A stretch of 64,000 bases of DNA, from assembly GCA_905221605.1 (NCBI GenBank), contig CAJNDS010002099.1:501001-565000 (forward strand), written 5' to 3'. Below the pieces are notes generated by a model. That model saw nothing but the letters and a program-made list of their open reading frames with translations. It did no database searches and was not told the DNA's origin. Below, one piece after another: positions 47,757-59,443 of the stretch. How positions within the stretch are numbered: position 1 is the first letter of the stretch; every line of letters begins with the position of its first letter. The DNA comes from Symbiodinium natans. Taxonomy: Eukaryota > Sar > Dinophyceae > Suessiales > Symbiodiniaceae. The position numbers were made by a program, and so were the translations under genes.

Positions 47757-49189
47757 GGTTCGAAGTGGAGAAGCCGGTGGCTTTCTGAAAAACTTGGGAT
47801 GCTTGGGACTTCGTGCCCTCGAGCAGAGATGGCGACGCGATTCAACAGCGATGCCTTTTGTTGTATTTGGGTCATAAGGGTTGCCAGGGCGGGGCCTGGG
47901 AAGGTGTGGGTTGTATGTTGCTACAAAGTACTGCCAAGTCGCCAGGAAAATCTCAGCAGCAAGCTTCGTTGCAAGTTGCTCTGGGGGCTCGTCTCATGTC
48001 GCCGAGTTCAACAACTCCATGCAAGCGCGCTGAAACCCTTGCTGTACCACAAACCCAACCACGGAGCCCGAACAACGCAGCGAAAACAAGCTCATCACAA
48101 GCTCTTCTCTAAGCCGGTCGAAACCGAGGCCTGAGGTACACACAGTGCTGCACCCTAAACCTTTCCTGGAAACCATCTGCGACTGTTCAGCCAAACAGAC
48201 TGCACTCACGAATGTAACAACATGGCTCGAGCACCATGAGTCCATGAGCCCTCCCCCAGCTTGAACCCCTTGAACCCTGCTCCAAGGACAAATTCGGGGG
48301 TTTTAAGGTCAGATGGTGAGGCCGGGGAAGAAAAAACAGCTCAAGGCCTGCTCCAGCGCAGACGAGGACGGAGGGCCTTGACAGATCTGCGCCGGTGTTG
48401 AGGGGCGTTGGGCATTCTTGAGGAGCAGGAGGATTTTGCGCAAGTTCCTCGAGCAAGTTCGGGGCCGAGGGGGATTGACACACTGTTCATATTGTTCATG
48501 GGGCCTACCCGAACTTCTAAGCCGCTTGAAGCGCGAGGCCCACTAAGACAAGCCCAAGCATGCTCCTCAAACCTGTGCTGCAGCGCTCGGCATCCTAGAC
48601 AGGAGAGTGCTGATAGTGCTGCAAATCCAAAGCCAAAAGTCCGCAACACTTGCCACACCCGACGAACTCAGGCATCTGCTTCCATGCCCGAACCACGGCG
48701 ACCTGTTTGGAGGGATTTGTAAGCAACCACGGACATGAAGGGCACCTTGATCCTGACCTCAGTCCCTCGAGTTGTCCCTCGAGTTGTCCAGAAACCCCAA
48801 GGTCCAAAGGAGACAGGGCAGCCGCAGCCTCGCGCCCTCGGAGCGGATCTTTCAGCCTCGGGCGATCTTTGGGCCTGCGGAGAGCCGGTTACATCGTTGC
48901 GCGAAGACTTGATTCAGTAGTACCTTATGAGGCAACTAGCGTTGACTACTTGGATTTTGGGCTGAAAACTTCAGGAGAATTTCAATGTGCACGTGCTTCA
49001 AAATAAGCTTACCTGTCGCAAGAAATCCGAAAGACCACTTGTCCTGTATCCATGAGCTGCAAAAAGCAGTGCAAGCTGGGATCGAAATTGAATCAGGGAA
49101 TTTGCATGGCTTTCGGTTGATGTCTTTAAGGTCTTACAGCTTTTTTAAAGGAATTTCACGGCTAAGAGCATCACACAAACCAACACGGC
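47757..49189. other. Stretch without a convincing gene
   Basis: Probably the 5' flank of the candidate gene ending at 47756. Short open frames only. Confidence 0.4.
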
Positions 49190-49310
49190 CCCGAAAAGTC
49201 CCAAGGCCCATGAGGCTAATGAGCAGGACGAAAGCCAAAATGACCATGTCAAACATGGCGGAATCTTGACCCGCCGCAAACATGGCCCCGGCGGCCGCAG
49301 AAGCCAACAG
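49190..49310 (-). CDS. Candidate exon with one membrane segment, gene unknown
   Basis: The minus strand reads LLASAAAGAMFAAGQDSAMF then DMVILAFVLLISLMGLGTFR, an Ala-rich lead followed by about 19 hydrophobic residues, as in small thylakoid or inner-membrane proteins. A possible GC donor follows (CGGG|GCCG). Another Ala/Arg-rich candidate lies upstream at about 49390-49480. I could not match it to any known small photosystem subunit. Confidence 0.3.
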
Positions 49311-50998
49311 GTGGGTTATGTAAAGAACAGAGGAGTAAGAAAAGTAAGACAACACACATACGACACGTTGTCACATGTAAAAACCCAAGGATCCGCAGCC
49401 GCCTCTGCGCCAGCAGGCGTTGCGCCGCAACTGCTGCTGAAGCACCGGCGACGTCGGCCATCACGGCTACCAAGCCCAAGATCCCAATCCGAGACCACTT
49501 ATTAACGACATGTCGGGCCGACGTGAAGCTTCAGGCGGTGGGGAGCTGAGGGGCTGCAAAGTTGTAAGAACCACGTGCAATCTTGCCCCCAAGCTGTTGC
49601 AGGATGTCTCTGGGATAGCACCACCAAGCATAATGTCGCTTCATGAAGACTGCTGCAGCACACCTTTGAAAATGGCAATCAGACTCAGACAAACCAGCCG
49701 TTTCCACTTCCGAGGGCAACAGCGGTAAACTCGTTGGTCTCATGGCAGAGACGCCCGGGCATATCTCCGGCCCCCGATTTAGCAAAGTAGAAGGCTAAGG
49801 GTTGAAGCTTGTGGCAGGCAAGGCGGCAAGATGTGGCAACGCTAAGAATTCGGGGCGGCTTGGGTGTGCCAAGTTTAGTCAAAAGAGCAAGGGCGCAGGA
49901 CGCCAAAGGTTCACACCGTGTTTCTGGTTCAGTTCACAGACTTCACAAGCTAGATTCGCGAAAAAATAATCGACCCATGAAAAAGATCCATTGCGAAGCC
50001 CGTACCCGATTAGTTATTGAGGTGAGGATGAGGACTTGAGGCCGATTTAAATAACAAGACAGTGCTCAGTGAACAAACTCCAAACCTTTGCATCAAGTCT
50101 GCCATCCATGCTGAGGTTGTTCTTGCTTTGACATAAGATCCCTCGAAAACTGCAGCTCTACGCACGCCTTGTCTGTGCAAAGAAACCACGCTTCCCAACA
50201 CAAGGGCTCGTTGTTTCTGCTTTGCTGCCCGGCAAATCAGCTTTCCTGTTTGACCTTGTTGAGAAAAGAGCACACCGGGGCATTTGCTGCCCTCAGCGTA
50301 TTGGAGCGCACTTCTTTGCCTCCTGTCCTGGCGTCAAGGCAGCACCCAAAGGGAAGAGTAAGTAAAATTAAAAATTCGCATGCTGTGCTTTTGCATCAAA
50401 AGTAGCAAAACGGTTGCTGTTTTTCCTCAGTTGTGTTATTGTCCACAGTGTGCCTGTTGTCAGACCCTTGACAAAAGAACATCGCAGTATGCAATCACTT
50501 CAGCTTACCCATCCTCTCCCCATTCATCAAACAGTGAAGCAATTTCCACTGAGAGGATGGGACTCAATCATCATCAATGATTGCAAGGTGTTCTGAAGAC
50601 TATTGCGTGTGCAAGCGGAATCACTGTAGAAGTGCTCCTGTGCAAGTACAGTCGACACTCACCTTTGGTATGCCAGCTCAACTTGAATTTGCGAAGAGGC
50701 ATGCTGTTAGACAGGATGTGCTCGTCTTTGTGAAACCTAAGACTGCAACAATCACGTATACAGCTGTTGCACTGATGATGAGCGGTTGAGACGTGCTGCT
50801 GCACGAACAAACCCCAGATTTCTGAAGTGCAAACAAGCAGGGAAGTTGGATGGTGGAAAATGAAGCCGTCTGGCTGGTCATTTAATTCTCACTGCGGTTG
50901 TTCTGTGAGTGTGTTTCATCTCACCTTGTCCTTTTGTGCCTACGTGTTGACAGGAGCAGTACTGCTTATGCGATTGAAATATGACCTTCAAAAACACG
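49311..50998. other. Stretch without a convincing gene
   Basis: Only short open frames; no splice-flanked coding island recognised beyond the weak one at 49390-49480. Confidence 0.4.
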
Positions 50999-51094
50999 TG
51001 TCAGCTGTGGGGTTCGAGCCCACGCGCACTTGCGTGCAGTGACGCGCACTTGCGTGCAGTGGATCTTAAGTCCACCCCCGTAACCTTTGCTGAC
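50999..51094 (-). tRNA. tRNA-Leu(UAA)-like gene, damaged
   Basis: On the minus strand: acceptor halves GTCAGC and GCTGAC, anticodon arm GTGGA-CTTAAGA-TCCAC (anticodon TAA), a long class II variable arm, and a T arm GTGGG-CTCGAAC-CCCAC. Two defects: the D arm is too short (only GGTTACGGGG remains, about nine bases missing), and the variable arm holds a tandem duplication of a 20-nt unit containing GCACGCAAGTGC, making the gene 96 nt. No CCA is encoded, as usual in eukaryotes. Most likely a tRNA pseudogene; the 7th acceptor pair is also mismatched. Confidence 0.6.
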
Positions 51095-51556
51095 TACCAA
51101 TCTGTCCTTTTTCTTGCAAACAAACGAAAACATGTTTTCCCGCTCGCATCAAGAGTTTCAGGAAGAAAATGTCACACCTTGAAGCAGTGGTTGTAGTGGT
51201 AGAAGTGGTCGTAGTATTGGTTGCAGCTGGCTTTCCGAAGTGTTCAGCCTTAAAGGTTCGGGGCTGCGGCAATGGCACTTAAGGTCCAGGGTATTTCAGG
51301 GTCTGGTCCTTTTTGCAACGGTGAGCACTCATGTGGGGCTTCGGGAAGAGCCCACGGCTGCTACATGGAGAACTTTCTGTGTGTCTGCTTCGTGGCTGCA
51401 CCTCACGTGAGACGACGTTCACTCTTGCCCGGAGTGATACGGTCGCCGATGGACCTGCATCACTCCACAGTCCGCAAACAATCCGGAGCTCGAAAACAAC
51501 ACGACCCGGGATTTCTGCCAGGGCTTCAACGCCCCAAGCGACCATTGAGAAGCACT
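51095..51556. other. Spacer 3' of the ankyrin gene
   Basis: No gene recognised. This is the 3' flank of unit A and has no counterpart downstream of unit B. Confidence 0.45.
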
Positions 51557-54443
51557 TCAGCCCCCATCGACAGGTTGGCACCAAGGGGGTAGTGTCGCAC
51601 CGTGCTGCTTAAGCAGCGCGACCACCTCCGTGTGACCCCTTTCGGCAGCAAGGCAGAGGGGCGTTTGGCCTATGAGCGGATCGTTGCTGGGACTTACCTC
51701 AGCCCTCTCATCAAGGAGCAGCGCAACCACCTCCACGCGACCCCGGAAGGAGGCCTCATGAAGAGGCATGTCGCCTGACTGGTCACGAACGTTTACCCCA
51801 GCCTTGTGATCGATGAGCAGCGCCGCCACTTCCACATGACCTCTTTCGGCAGCCCTGTGGAGGGGCGTTGCGCCGCCCCGACCAGGACAATCGACCGCAG
51901 CTTTGTATTCGAGGAGCAGCGCTGCAACTTCCCCGTGACCAGAAGTGCAAGCGACAGCATCGTGGAGGGGCGTTTCGCCATGCAAGTCGCGCGGATCCAC
52001 CTCAGCCTTGTGTTCCAGGAGCAATGCCGCGACCTGACGCCTACCATGCCTGGCAGCATAGTGCAGGGGCATCTCTTCTCGCTCATTGCAGGGATTCACC
52101 TCCGCCCTATGCTCAAGGAGCAATGCTACCACAGCCGAAGCACCATGATCCGCAGCCCTGTGAAGGGGCAAGTCGCCGCCCTCGTCGGGGAGGTTGGGGT
52201 CTGCGTGGTGCTGCAGGAGGAGCGCCGCCACCTCCGCATGACCCGCCTCGGCCGCTGCGCGAAGAACTGTGCCACCGGCGCGGTCTGCTGTATTGACGTC
52301 TGCGTTCTCCTCGAGCAGATCCTGCGGCGTCACCAAAGGCCGGCTGCGAGGGCTCCATAGGTGAGGATGGAGAAATGTTGCATGGGTATTGAGGCTGTTG
52401 AAGTAGTCCTCTGCCTTCTGCTCATCGGCATACCGCTCGCGCTTTGCTAGGTTTCTATGCAACATCCACACCATCTTCATTTCAAGGTGGAGCTTCTCCT
52501 CCCTCTCCAACTCCGCCTCCGGGCAATACAAGATAGCTCGGCCCGAAAAGCCCGGGAAGCTAACATTCATACATTAAGACCTGGCTTGGCCCTCGGCAAA
52601 TGAGGTTTCTTCATTCAATCATCACGAGCAGCTGGGAGTTACGCAAGGACTACGTCGCAGCACCGTCTTTAGGCGCAGCTGGCCCTGAACGACGGCACCT
52701 CGTTCAAGCTTTTGTTCATCACCGCCCGCAAGAGCTCTCGGCCCTTCCGGTCCTTCAGCTGCTTCTCCTGCACCAGTGCCACGACAAAAATTTGAAAACT
52801 ACAAGCAACATGCTCAAACAACAACATGTGTACAAAGAAAGCCCCCAAGGCCTCCACCAGCTGCTTCACTTGCTTGGCCAAGGCAGCGTCCAAACTGCAG
52901 GTTTCTGAGCAGTCGAGGCATCGCCAGTGTAAGTGCGATCGCCGCACGAAGTCCTGCAAACGCCAATGCTTCTTCTGCTTGGAAGTCGCCCACGCACCCA
53001 AGCGCGAGGCGAGCTGCAGCTGGAGAGCAGGGCTGGTCTTCGAGCATGTGCCCTGCAGGTCGATAACCAGGACTTGGGGCGACCAGTACCCGAGTCCATA
53101 TGCAGCCACTCCCAGTGTCGGAATCTCGTGTTCATAAAGCACGGCCTTGTGAAGCGCCCGCTCGCCCTCCATGCCCTTGTTCACTAGCGCGACGACGGTG
53201 CCTTGTCCATTCTCCATCATGCTGAGCACAAAGCTCATGCTGGCCATCGCCCACATGTTCGCCAGCAGCTGGCGCGTCTCCTCCTTGTAACAATCCTTCA
53301 GCTCATCGTTGCTGTCGATGACCTGAGACTTGCTGATCCCATGCCAATCTTTAAGGTTGAAAGCAAAGAATAAGTGTAACCGCCACACAAAGTCGGTCTA
53401 TCTCCCGCAAATACGTCTACTTCCCTGCCAACTCTCGGCATTGCAAAGCCGACCCGCGCATACCTATATATATATACATGTATGCATGCATTTCATGCTC
53501 GCAGTACTTTTTGAATCTGTTGACTGACCTATCTATTTTGCTACTCAATGAATGCAGTTCTTCAGCTAAATTCTCAGTCTGGTGCATGTGTCAGATGTGT
53601 CAGATAGATAGCTTGCCCAGGATACTCTTACGAATGATTCATAAAACTGCTGGGAGCAGAACTAATGTCAAGCACAACGTCGACATGAACACATGCATGC
53701 AGACAGACAAACATCTGTATCAGCGTGTATGCATGCATACACGAGGTCAAGTTGAACAAACATCGCAGGCCCACCTGCCCCAGCCAGCTGTCCGGATGGA
53801 CGGTCGCGTGGTCTGTGGCAGTGGCAAATTCATGTAACTTCTCGATGGTGGTACGATTCCTGGGGTCGGCGTCCCAGAACCCTGCCCAAAGCAGGGCGGA
53901 GCTCTGGGTTCGGGCGAGCGGAGTCAGCCAAGCCCGCAGGAAGTACAGCGCCTGGACCGTGGAAGCCTTACTCGCGTCCAGCGTCAGAGAAGCCAGATCC
54001 TCCTTGGAGGTTTGCATGGCCTCAACTAAAGCACGACCATGGACAAAGATATCGTCGACACTCTCCTCACACGTCTTCTTTGGGAGCGACGGCCTATAAA
54101 ACTGGAAGACGAAATGCTCTGTGGGGTTCCGTTCTTGGCAGGCAGCTGTCAGGTTGGCCATCATGCTCCCAAGCTGCTGGAAGCAGCCTGAAGCATCTCC
54201 CTCCGCCCAGGCCACCCGGACTCTTGTGATCAGCGCCTTTAAAGACTCGGCGTCTCTTGAGCCCCGTGTCTCGGAGGCTTTCAAGGCCCCCAACTGCTCC
54301 AGCAGCATCAACTGGAGCTCCTCGGATGAAGTGTTGCTCCAACTCGGCGTGCTCGGCCTTGCCTCCTGCTCCACACGGATGCCGTGCGCCGGAAGAATCA
54401 GCGTGAGGGCGAGGGCATGGGGAAGACGGAAGAAGCAAAACAT
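51557..54443 (-). CDS. Secreted/ER protein with ADP-ribosyl-cyclase-like domain and ankyrin repeats (unit A)
   Basis: Exon 1, 53775..54443 (223 codons): signal peptide MFCFFRLPHALALTLILPAHG, helical region, then LLWAGFWD near 184-191; donor CAG|GTGGGC. Exon 2, about 52685..53322 or starting slightly upstream: NMWAMAS, then VVALVNKG and YEHEIPTLG. The order Trp motif, W-x-x-x-S, L/V-N-G-like loop and V/Y-E-x-x-x-x-L matches the active-site layout of CD38/ADP-ribosyl cyclases (Trp125, Trp189, Glu226), so NAD-to-cyclic-ADP-ribose chemistry is proposed; the equivalent of Glu146 is unclear. The ankyrin exon, 51557 to about 52520, has an N-terminal coiled stretch and seven ankyrin repeats (TPLHxAAxxGHxEVxALLL). 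The exon 2 to 3 junction is unresolved and a separate ankyrin gene is possible. Duplicated as unit B. Confidence 0.55.
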
Positions 54444-54552
54444 GGCTTCTTACATGGTTGAACTTGACAGAAGACAAGGCTGGAGTGGAGCGGCATCGAC
54501 GCGACGCAGCCTGTTCTCGCATGTTCTCCTGTTCAAGAAGCTCACGTCTGGC
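51890..54552. repeat. Segmental duplication, unit A (partner about 56150-59093)
   Basis: Exon 1, exon 2, part of the ankyrin exon and about 100 bp 5' of the ATG are nearly identical to the downstream partner. Identity stops sharply at ACGTCTGGCC (about 54552 and 59093). The partner has an extra insertion of roughly 400 bp in the first intron (about 57520-57955). Between units, 54553-55149 holds short telomere-like words (CCCTAAACCCTAAACC, 54933-54948) and no gene. Confidence 0.85.
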
Positions 54553-55149
54553 CTTACACGCAGCAAAACAAAAGTACGTGATCCCTTTGACAAGCGTGCG
54601 GAAACAAGAGAATTCTGACTACTTTCCATTCTAAAGAAAAAGACAGAACTTCTAGCCTGCATGTTTCCATTTTCCTTTTCCACCGACAGACAAGAGGCAT
54701 CTTGAGACATCTTGTCTCCCAGTTTCACCTGCTGAGCTTCGGACAAGACGACATGCAGCTGCAATCGGGCCTGATGTGATATGGCTCATGGCTCTGCCAT
54801 ATATTCCCGGCTCGCGAATACAGTACCGCTCAAAGTTCCTTGTGAAACCGGGAAGCGAAGGAGTTCTAGACTCGGCTGGAATATCAAACTTTGGCACACG
54901 CCCCACAAAGCATGCTGCTTCCAGGTTCTTCCCTAAACCCTAAACCCCACAAACTCAAGAGTGTGATCTTTCTCAAGTTTCCAAATGCCCTCAACCCCAA
55001 ATCCCGAAGACTCCTGAACCTCACCCGAGGTCTAATTGAACTCTAAGTCCCAAAAAAGCACTTGTGTGCTTCATCTTGCGGAGTACACGATTTCGCACGT
55101 CAATGCAGTTTGGGGTTCAGGCGCCGAAGAGCCCGTCCTTTTTCCATAC

Positions 55150-55402
55150 CTTGCTCTGCACAGCCGAGCCGACTAAGTTGGCTCTCTCCAATTCCAATTG
55201 GGGCTGCTGCAGATACTTCGCACTTGCGTGAACTATCACTTGAGCATGGCCTTCTTCGTGGCATCGAAGTCCAGACAACCCATGGGCCACAGCACACAGC
55301 ATGATCATCGGCGCATCCTGGCCACCATCGTCGTCACCATCAGTATGGTACAGTAGCATGCCAAGATCGAACCGCGGATGTCGGTTCAGGACTTCGGGAC
55401 TC
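55150..55402 (-). CDS. Candidate internal exon, gene unknown
   Basis: 253 nt between a GCAG|GAGTCC acceptor and an AAG|GTATGG donor. The minus strand stays open throughout: RHPRFDLGMLLYHTDGDDDG, then APMIMLCAVAHGLSGLRCHE and VIVHASAKYLQQPQLELERA. It reads as ordinary globular protein. A possible preceding exon (KVDLLCFEKLIETRMQSSGP, about 55465-55555) ends at a GT. It lies between the two ankyrin genes and has no copy elsewhere in the window. Family not recognised. Confidence 0.4.
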
Positions 55403-55562
55403 CTGCACACATACGCCCTCCCAAAAAAAAGGCTGTTCTGAAAACAAGGAGCGCTGTCTCCTCTCTACGGCCCAGGGCCAGAAGACTGCATTCGTGTCTC
55501 TATAAGCTTCTCAAAGCACAGCAGGTCCACCTTTTGCTCTTGGTGATGATCTTTGCCGATGG

Positions 55563-58013
55563 CTAAAAATCCGGCTCATCGATTGACTTCCGGGGTTGTG
55601 TCGCGCCGTGTTGCTGAAACAGGCCCCTCACTGAGTCAGCCGCCTCATCGAAAGGCGTGCTGCCGAGGTCATCGAGGATGTTCACCCCAGCCTTGTGATC
55701 GAGAAGCAGTGCGACTACCTCCGAGTAGCCCTGTTGGGCAGCTACGTGGAGGGGCGTTTTGTCGAAAATGCCATGTCGCTGATTCACCTCGGCCTTATGA
55801 TCGAGAAGCAGCGCAACCACCTCTGCGTGACCTTTATCTACAGCAATACTGAGCGGCGTTCCGCCATGCTTCTCACGGGAATCTACTTCAGCTTTGTGAT
55901 CGAGAAGCAGGGCGACTACCTCCGAGTAGCCCTGTTCGGCAGCTATGTAGAGGGACGTTCTTCCGAGCTGATCATCACGGGCATTTATCCCAGCCTTATG
56001 AGCGAGAAGCAGTGCAACCACCTCTGGGAAACCATTTTCTGCAGCACCATAAAGGGGCGTTGTGCCGAACTGATCATCACGGTGATCTACCGCAGCTTTG
56101 TAGTCAAGGAGCAGCATCGCAACCTCCACGTGACCAGAACGGGCAGCCTCGTGGAGGGGCGTTTCGCCATGCAAGTCGCGCGGATCCACCTCAGCCTTGT
56201 GTTCCAGGAGCAATGCCGCGACCTGACGCCTACCATGCCTGGCAGCATAGTGCAGGGGCATCTCTTCTCGCTCATTGCAGGGATTCACCTCCGCCCTATG
56301 CTCAAGGAGCAATGCTACCACAGCCGAAGCACCATGATCCGCAGCCCTGTGAAGGGGCAAGTCGCCGCCCTCGTCGGGGAGGTTGGGGTCTGCGTGGTGC
56401 TGCAGGAGGAGCGCGGTCACCTCCGCATGACCCGCCTCGGCCGCTGCGCGAAGAACTGTGCGACCGGCGCGGTCTGCTGTATTGACGTCTGCGTTCTCCT
56501 CGAGCAGAACCTGCGGCGTCACCGAAGGCCGGCTGTGGCCGTTCTGATACTGCAGATAATGCAGAAACGTTGTTTCCCTGCGGAGAGTCGAGAAGTACTC
56601 CAGCGCCTTCCAATCATCCGCATGGCGCTGCTCTCTTTCCAGCCTCGCATGCAACGTCCGCAACATGTGCTTTTCATTATCCAACTCCGCCTCCCGCTCC
56701 AAGTGCACCTCCAGGTGTCAGAAACATGCCGAGGCCTGCCCATTCATGCTACTTGTATTGCTTATACACAAGCGCGAAAAAGACAAGCTCTCCCCAGGTT
56801 CAGCACTCCACAACTTGAGCCCCCTGCTCGAACAAACCTGAACGACGGCACCTCGTTCAAGCTTTTGTTCATCACCGCCCGCAAGAGCTCTCGGCCCTTC
56901 CGGTCCTTCAGCTGCTTCTCCTGCACCAGTGCCACGACAAAAAGTTGAAAACTACAAGCAACATGCTCAAACAACAACATGTGTACAAAGAAAGCCCCCA
57001 AGGCCTCCACCAGCTGCTTCACTTGCTTGGCCAAGGCAGCGTCCAAACTGCAGGTTTCTGAGCAGTCGAGGCATCGCCAGTGTAAGTGCGATCGCCGCAC
57101 GAAGTCCTGCAAACGCCAATGCTTCTTCTGCTTGGAAGTCGCCCACGCACCCAAGCGCGAGGCGAGCTGCAGCTGGAGAGCAGGGCTGGTCTTCGAGCAT
57201 GTGCCCTGCAGGTCGATAACCAGGACTTGGGGCGACCAGTACCCGAGTCCATATGCAGCCACTCCCAGTGTGGGAATCTCGTGTTCATAAAGCACGGCCT
57301 TGTGAAGCGCCCGCTCGCCCTCCATGCCCTTGTTCACTAGCGCGACGACGGTGCCTTGTCCATTCTCCATCATGCTGAGCACAAAGCTCATGCTGGCCAT
57401 CGCCCACATGTTCGCCAGCAGCTGGCGCGTCTCCTCCTTGTAACAATCCTTCAGCTCATCGTTGCTGTCGATGACCTGAGACTTGCTGATCCCACGCCAA
57501 TCTTTAAGGTTGAAAGCAAAGAATGGTTTTTTGTGATCTCTGGTGCTGGAGCTGGCGGTACTTTTGGGGCCTGGATGGCCTGAAATGCAAGGCAAAACAA
57601 TGCTGCAAGAAAAATGCGGAAGAAATGAGGGTACAAAAAGCCAAAAAAATGCAATCCAGATACGACCAGTGGCTATCGGCTATCGGTGGGTATTTGAGCA
57701 CTCTAGCTGCTCACTAGGTAGCTGTTGATTCTTCTCCTTGTTTTGATTTGCACTTTCTTTGTTTTTTTGTTTTTCGGCTGATCTGCTTGTTTGCGTTCCA
57801 GCTGCATTTTTTGCTTGTTTTTCATATTTTCTGCGGCACTGGGTTTGAGTTGCTTCTTTTCATTGTTTTCTATTGCATTATACTAGTTTTTTAATCGCTT
57901 GTTGAATAATTATTAATATAGGGTGGATCGTGTCATGTGTTCCAGGACCGACGATCCCTGCCAACTCTCGGCATTGCAAAGCCGGCCCGCGCATACCTAT
58001 ATATATATATGTG

Positions 58014-58057
<44 letters not shown>

Positions 58058-58983
58058 TGCATGCATTTCTTGCGCGCAGTACTTTTTGAGTTTGTTGACT
58101 GACCTATCAATTTTGTTGCTTAGTGCCAGTTCTTCAGCTAAATTCTCAGTCTGGTGCATCTGTCAGATAGATAGCTTGCCCAGGATACTCTTACGAATGA
58201 TTCATACAATTCAATTGCTCGGAATAGACCTAATCAAGCACAAGGTCGAAATGAGCCCATACATACAGCCAAACAAATATCTGTATCAGCGTGAACAAAA
58301 CATCGCAGGCCCACCTGCCCCAGCGAGCTGTCCGGATGGACGGTCGCGTGGTCTGTGGCAGTGGCAAATTCATGTAACTTCTCGATGGTGGTACGATTCC
58401 TGGGGTCGGCGTCCCAAAACCCTGCCCAAAGCAGGGCGGAGCTCTGGGTTCGGGCGAGCGGAGTCAGCCAAGCCCGCAGGAAGTACAGCGCCTGGACTGT
58501 GGAAGCCTTACTCGCGTCTAGCGTCAGAGAAGCCAGATCCTCCTTGGAGGTTTGCATGGCCTCAACTAAAGCACGACCATGGACAAAGATATCGTCCACA
58601 CTCTCCTCACATGTCTTCTTTGGGAGCGACGGCCTATAAAACTGGAAGACGAAATGCTCTGTGGGGTTCCGTTCTTGGCAGGCAACTGTCAGGTTGGCCA
58701 TCATGCTCCCAAGCTGCTGGAAGCAGCCTGAAGCATCTCCCTCCGCCCAGGCCACCCGGACTTTTGTGATCAGCGCCTTTAAAGACTCGGCGTCTCTTGA
58801 GCCCCGTGTCTCGGAGGCTTTCAAGGCCCCCAACTGCTCCAGCAGCATCAACTGGAGCTCCTCGGATGAAGTGTTGCTCCAACTCGGCGTGCTCGGCCTT
58901 GCCTCCTGCTCCACACGGATGCCGTGCGCCGGAAGAATCAGCGTGAGGGCGAGGGCATGGAGAAGACGGAAGGAGCAAAACAT
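55563..58983 (-). CDS. Secreted/ER protein with ADP-ribosyl-cyclase-like domain and ankyrin repeats (unit B)
   Basis: Paralogue of unit A with the same exon sizes: exon 1, 58315..58983 (669 nt); exon 2, about 56838..57475 (638 nt); ankyrin exon, 55563 to about 56708. Signal peptide and cyclase-like motifs are retained (LLWAGFWD, NMWAMAS, VVALVNKG, YEHEIPTLG), with HGISKSQ changed to RGISKSQ. Exon 2 ends at a canonical CAG|GTTTGT donor where unit A has a GG/GC. The ankyrin exon has nine repeats: the first three are almost identical at DNA level to unit A and the rest are unrelated in sequence. The stop follows RKSIDEPDF. The open frame upstream of the ankyrin exon begins at a GTG, so that part is an exon and not a gene start. 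Confidence 0.55.
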
Positions 58984-59093
58984 GGCTTCTTACATGATTG
59001 AACTTGACAGAAGACAAGGCTAGAGTGGAGCGGCATCGACGCGATGCAGCCTGTTCTCGCATGTTCTCCTGTTCAAGAAGCTCACGTCTGGCC
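56150..59093. repeat. Segmental duplication, unit B (partner about 51890-54552)
   Basis: Second member of the tandem pair. The shared first-intron landmark CCAACTCTCGGCATTGCAAA occurs at about 53428 and 57959, each followed by a TATATA tract of different length. Confidence 0.85.
57993..58054. repeat. (AT)n microsatellite in the unit B intron
   Basis: TATATATA with one GTGTATGTG interruption, about 60 bp. The unit A equivalent (about 53465) is only about 15 bp. Confidence 0.9.
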
Positions 59094-59443
59094 GTATTTG
59101 CAGCAAAAAACGTACTGGGACGGGTTTGTGAATGGGACACTCAGACGTGTGACCTCAGCTTGTGTGAGATGGGACTCAGGGTCACAGTGGAACCACAGCA
59201 CTCCTTCTGATTGCATGCTACTAGTACCACCGACTGCATCATGCCACTAGTGCTTCCCGGGAACATACTGCGACTAGCATGCTTCCCCTCATAGACTGGT
59301 AACTCCGGTGACCGGGGCAGGAAAGCCTCCGCAAAGCCCTTGCAGTCTTAACAACACTACCACTTTGCCCACTTCTTTCCCAGCTGTGGCATTTCCATCA
59401 CTTCCGACATGGCAAAGCAGTCAAAGCAGCATAAAGCAGCCGG
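59094..59443. other. Spacer without a gene
   Basis: 5' flank of unit B and 3' flank of the ubiquitin-like gene. Contains three short CTAGTACC/CTAGTGC-like words near 59218-59275 and nothing else recognisable. Confidence 0.4.
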
